Origin: Bryobacteraceae bacterium
Lineage (GTDB): Bacteria > Acidobacteriota > Terriglobia > Bryobacterales > Bryobacteraceae
Assembly: GCA_014379815.1 (NCBI GenBank)
Contig: JACMLA010000518.1
Span: 1-8,182 of the forward strand
Reading direction: 5' to 3'
Length of the DNA stretch: 8,182 bases
A program made the translations under genes and the position numbers. The notes under the pieces are model-generated. The model worked only from the letters and a program-made list of their open reading frames with translations, searched no databases and was not told the origin of the DNA. The stretch's first letter is position 1. Each line of letters starts with the position of its first letter. Positions 6,837 through 8,182 of the stretch are shown in pieces.

Positions 6837-8182
6837 CTACTGGCCAAGTTCATGGCAGACATTGCACTCGGTAGAAGCGCGCCGTTGCCGGTGACATTCA
6901 ATGCAAGCGTCCATACCGGTCGAGACCTCTTTCAACAGCACATCCCGTTGTTCGACAGGACCGTGGCAGGACGCGCACGCGACCTTACCGTTGGCATGCT
7001 TCTGATGACTGAAGACGGCAAAATCGGGAAGCTTATAGACCCTCACCCACGGCACCGGAATCTTCGCCTGCACGAGTTGGCGCAGGGCCACGATGGATGG
7101 ACTGTCGCGCTTGACAGCACGATGACACGTCATGCAGTCCCCACCAGACGGAAGCGTGGCGCGTGCGGCTGTGATTGCGGTTTTGTGACAGGAGACACAA
7201 GGCGAGCCAGCACCGGCGTGCACTTTGTGGCTAAATGCTATCGGTTGAGGTGCTACCTCGACAGGCAGCTTCTCTTCCCTGCTCTTGTAATCTGCGAGAT
7301 TCCGGGCGACCAGTGGAATCGGTTCCGCCGACGTTAACAGCGGCTGATTCCCATCGCTCTTTTTCGGCAGAGCAAACACCATCAGTTTGCTTTCCCACGT
7401 CTTGTTGTATTTATTCCCGCCTCCGGCAGCGATAGCCACATACTGCCTGCCGGATTTTGAACCCATCCACGTCATTGGCGTGGCATGTCCGCTGCCAAGC
7501 AGACGGGTGACCCACAACTCCTTCCCAGTGTCTTTGTCAAACGCGCGGAACTTGCCGTCGTTGGTGGCGGCGATGAAGACCAGACCACCGCCGGTCACGA
7601 TCGATCCCCCAAGGTTCGGTGTACCGGTTTTTGGAATGCCCCTTTTCGTCAGCTCATCAAACTCGCCGAGCCGGACGCGCCATCGAAACTCACCCTTATT
7701 CATGTCTATCGCCGTGAGAGATCCCCACGGCGGCTCCTGACAGGGGTAGTTGTTGCTGTCCCAGAATCGCCCGAAACCCTGATTCCGAAACGGCAGCTTC
7801 GCATCGTCCGGTCTGCGCAGCAATTTCGTAAACGCACCAACGTCCATGGAATTCACATATAAGGTTCCGGTTGCGGGATCGAAAGAGCCGCCTCCCCAGT
7901 TAGCTCCGCCGTTGGTCCCTCGAAAGAATACAGTTGGTTTCTCGGTCACGGGCCGGAACAAGTCTCCCTCGGTGTCGGCACCTTTCATTCGCTCCAGGCA
8001 GTCCGCCGTGGATTCGGGCGTGACTTTCGTCAGCTCCGATAGCGAAAAGCTCTGGCGCGCAAAGGGCGGAGGTCGCACGGGCCGTGGCTGAGTCTTTGAG
8101 GTCAGTTCTCCGGGTATCGGACTCGGTGGAATGGATTTCTCCTCAATAGGGAAGACCGGCTTACCTGTAGCCCGATCGAACG
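6837..8182 (-). CDS. PQQ-type beta-propeller dehydrogenase fused to a pentaheme c-type cytochrome, 5' partial
   Basis: The frame is open through the right edge (447 residues visible, ending at the TAG 6839-6837); the GTG at 8078 is internal, since the preceding codons read FDRATGKPVFPIEEKSIP, a classic quinoprotein segment. The first 275 or so visible residues are the end of a PQQ-dependent dehydrogenase propeller: GGANWGGGSFDPATGTLYV, YPCQEPPWGSLTAID, GTPNLGGSIVTGGGLVFI, AFDKDTGKELW and YVAIAAGGGNK are family signatures of glucose/alcohol-type quinoproteins. A linker leads to about 135 residues with five CxxCH heme sites: CVSCH, CMTCH, CASCH, CIECH and CNVCH, plus distal-ligand candidates in FSHKVH and FSHQKH. 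This cytochrome part resembles c3/c7-type multiheme proteins, not the single-heme domain usual in quinohemoproteins. The likely role is periplasmic oxidation of an alcohol or sugar with electrons passed to the hemes and then to the respiratory chain. The substrate cannot be read from sequence and the PQQ ligands were not assigned. Confidence 0.9.
   Translation of the reverse strand, partial: FDRATGKPVFPIEEKSIPPSPIPGELTSKTQPRPVRPPPFARQSFSLSELTKVTPESTADCLERMKGADTEGDLFRPVTEKPTVFFRGTNGGANWGGGSFDPATGTLYVNSMDVGAFTKLLRRPDDAKLPFRNQGFGRFWDSNNYPCQEPPWGSLTAIDMNKGEFRWRVRLGEFDELTKRGIPKTGTPNLGGSIVTGGGLVFIAATNDGKFRAFDKDTGKELWVTRLLGSGHATPMTWMGSKSGRQYVAIAAGGGNKYNKTWESKLMVFALPKKSDGNQPLLTSAEPIPLVARNLADYKSREEKLPVEVAPQPIAFSHKVHAGAGSPCVSCHKTAITAARATLPSGGDCMTCHRAVKRDSPSIVALRQLVQAKIPVPWVRVYKLPDFAVFSHQKHANGKVACASCHGPVEQRDVLLKEVSTGMDACIECHRQRRASTECNVCHELGQ
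6852..7235 (-). other. Five-heme region built from a repeated FSHxxH-CxxCH-CxxCH module
   Basis: The first module (7235-7122) has FSHKVH, then CVSCH and CMTCH. The second (7013-6852) has FSHQKH, then CASCH and CIECH, plus a final CNVCH. In both modules the first CxxCH Cys follows the first His of FSHxxH by ten residues. The equal spacing suggests duplication of a diheme unit with bis-His ligation, and then gain of a fifth heme. Confidence 0.85.

Noticed and set aside
6795..7337. 180-codon + strand open frame opposite the heme region
   Set aside because: The opposite strand carries five CxxCH motifs and clear homology; this frame has no coherent domain.
8076..8078. GTG at 8078 as the start of the quinoprotein gene
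   Set aside because: Upstream in-frame codons read a typical quinoprotein segment (ATGKPVFPIEE), so the true start is outside the window.

Overview
The window suggests a Gram-negative bacterium with an elaborate periplasm and aerobic respiratory metabolism. An Acidobacteriota lineage fits best: a soluble-type quinoprotein dehydrogenase, a small-spacing multiheme cytochrome and a SpoIID-type protein joined to a zinc-peptidase-like domain all occur there. This is inferred from gene content only; no marker gene is present, so the phylum is a moderate guess and no genus is proposed.

Layout. The left end (1-895, + strand) is the C-terminal part of a protein that joins the end of a SpoIID/LytB-like domain to a gluzincin-like (HExxH) peptidase domain. 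Everything else reads on the - strand as one tight run, in transcription order from the right edge: a PQQ-type beta-propeller dehydrogenase with a C-terminal five-heme c-type cytochrome region (6837-8182, N-terminus outside the window); 29 bases later a DUF1175 lipoprotein (5950-6807); then a 1535-residue alpha-2-macroglobulin (1343-5950), whose ATG shares one base with the previous stop; then a 196-residue six-helix membrane protein (756-1346), whose ATG overlaps the macroglobulin stop in an ATGA. Its 3' end overlaps the + strand gene by 140 bases, tail to tail. There is no gene-free stretch longer than 29 bases, and no tRNA, rRNA, insertion sequence, CRISPR array or clear terminator was seen.

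How the genes may work together. The DUF1175 plus alpha-2-macroglobulin pair is the core of the enterobacterial yfa cluster (yfaT-yfaS) and resembles the Pseudomonas mag operon. Unlike YfaS, this macroglobulin keeps a thioester motif (CTEQ), so it could covalently trap proteases in the periplasm. The DUF1175 protein has the Cys and His signatures of an NlpC/P60-like papain-fold enzyme behind an Ig-like domain and a lipobox, which points to a cell-wall or peptide amidase/peptidase at a membrane surface. The membrane protein is unrecognised but is translationally coupled to the macroglobulin. The quinoprotein-cytochrome fusion would oxidise a periplasmic substrate and pass electrons along its own hemes; whether it shares a function with the macroglobulin genes or only their transcript cannot be told from sequence.
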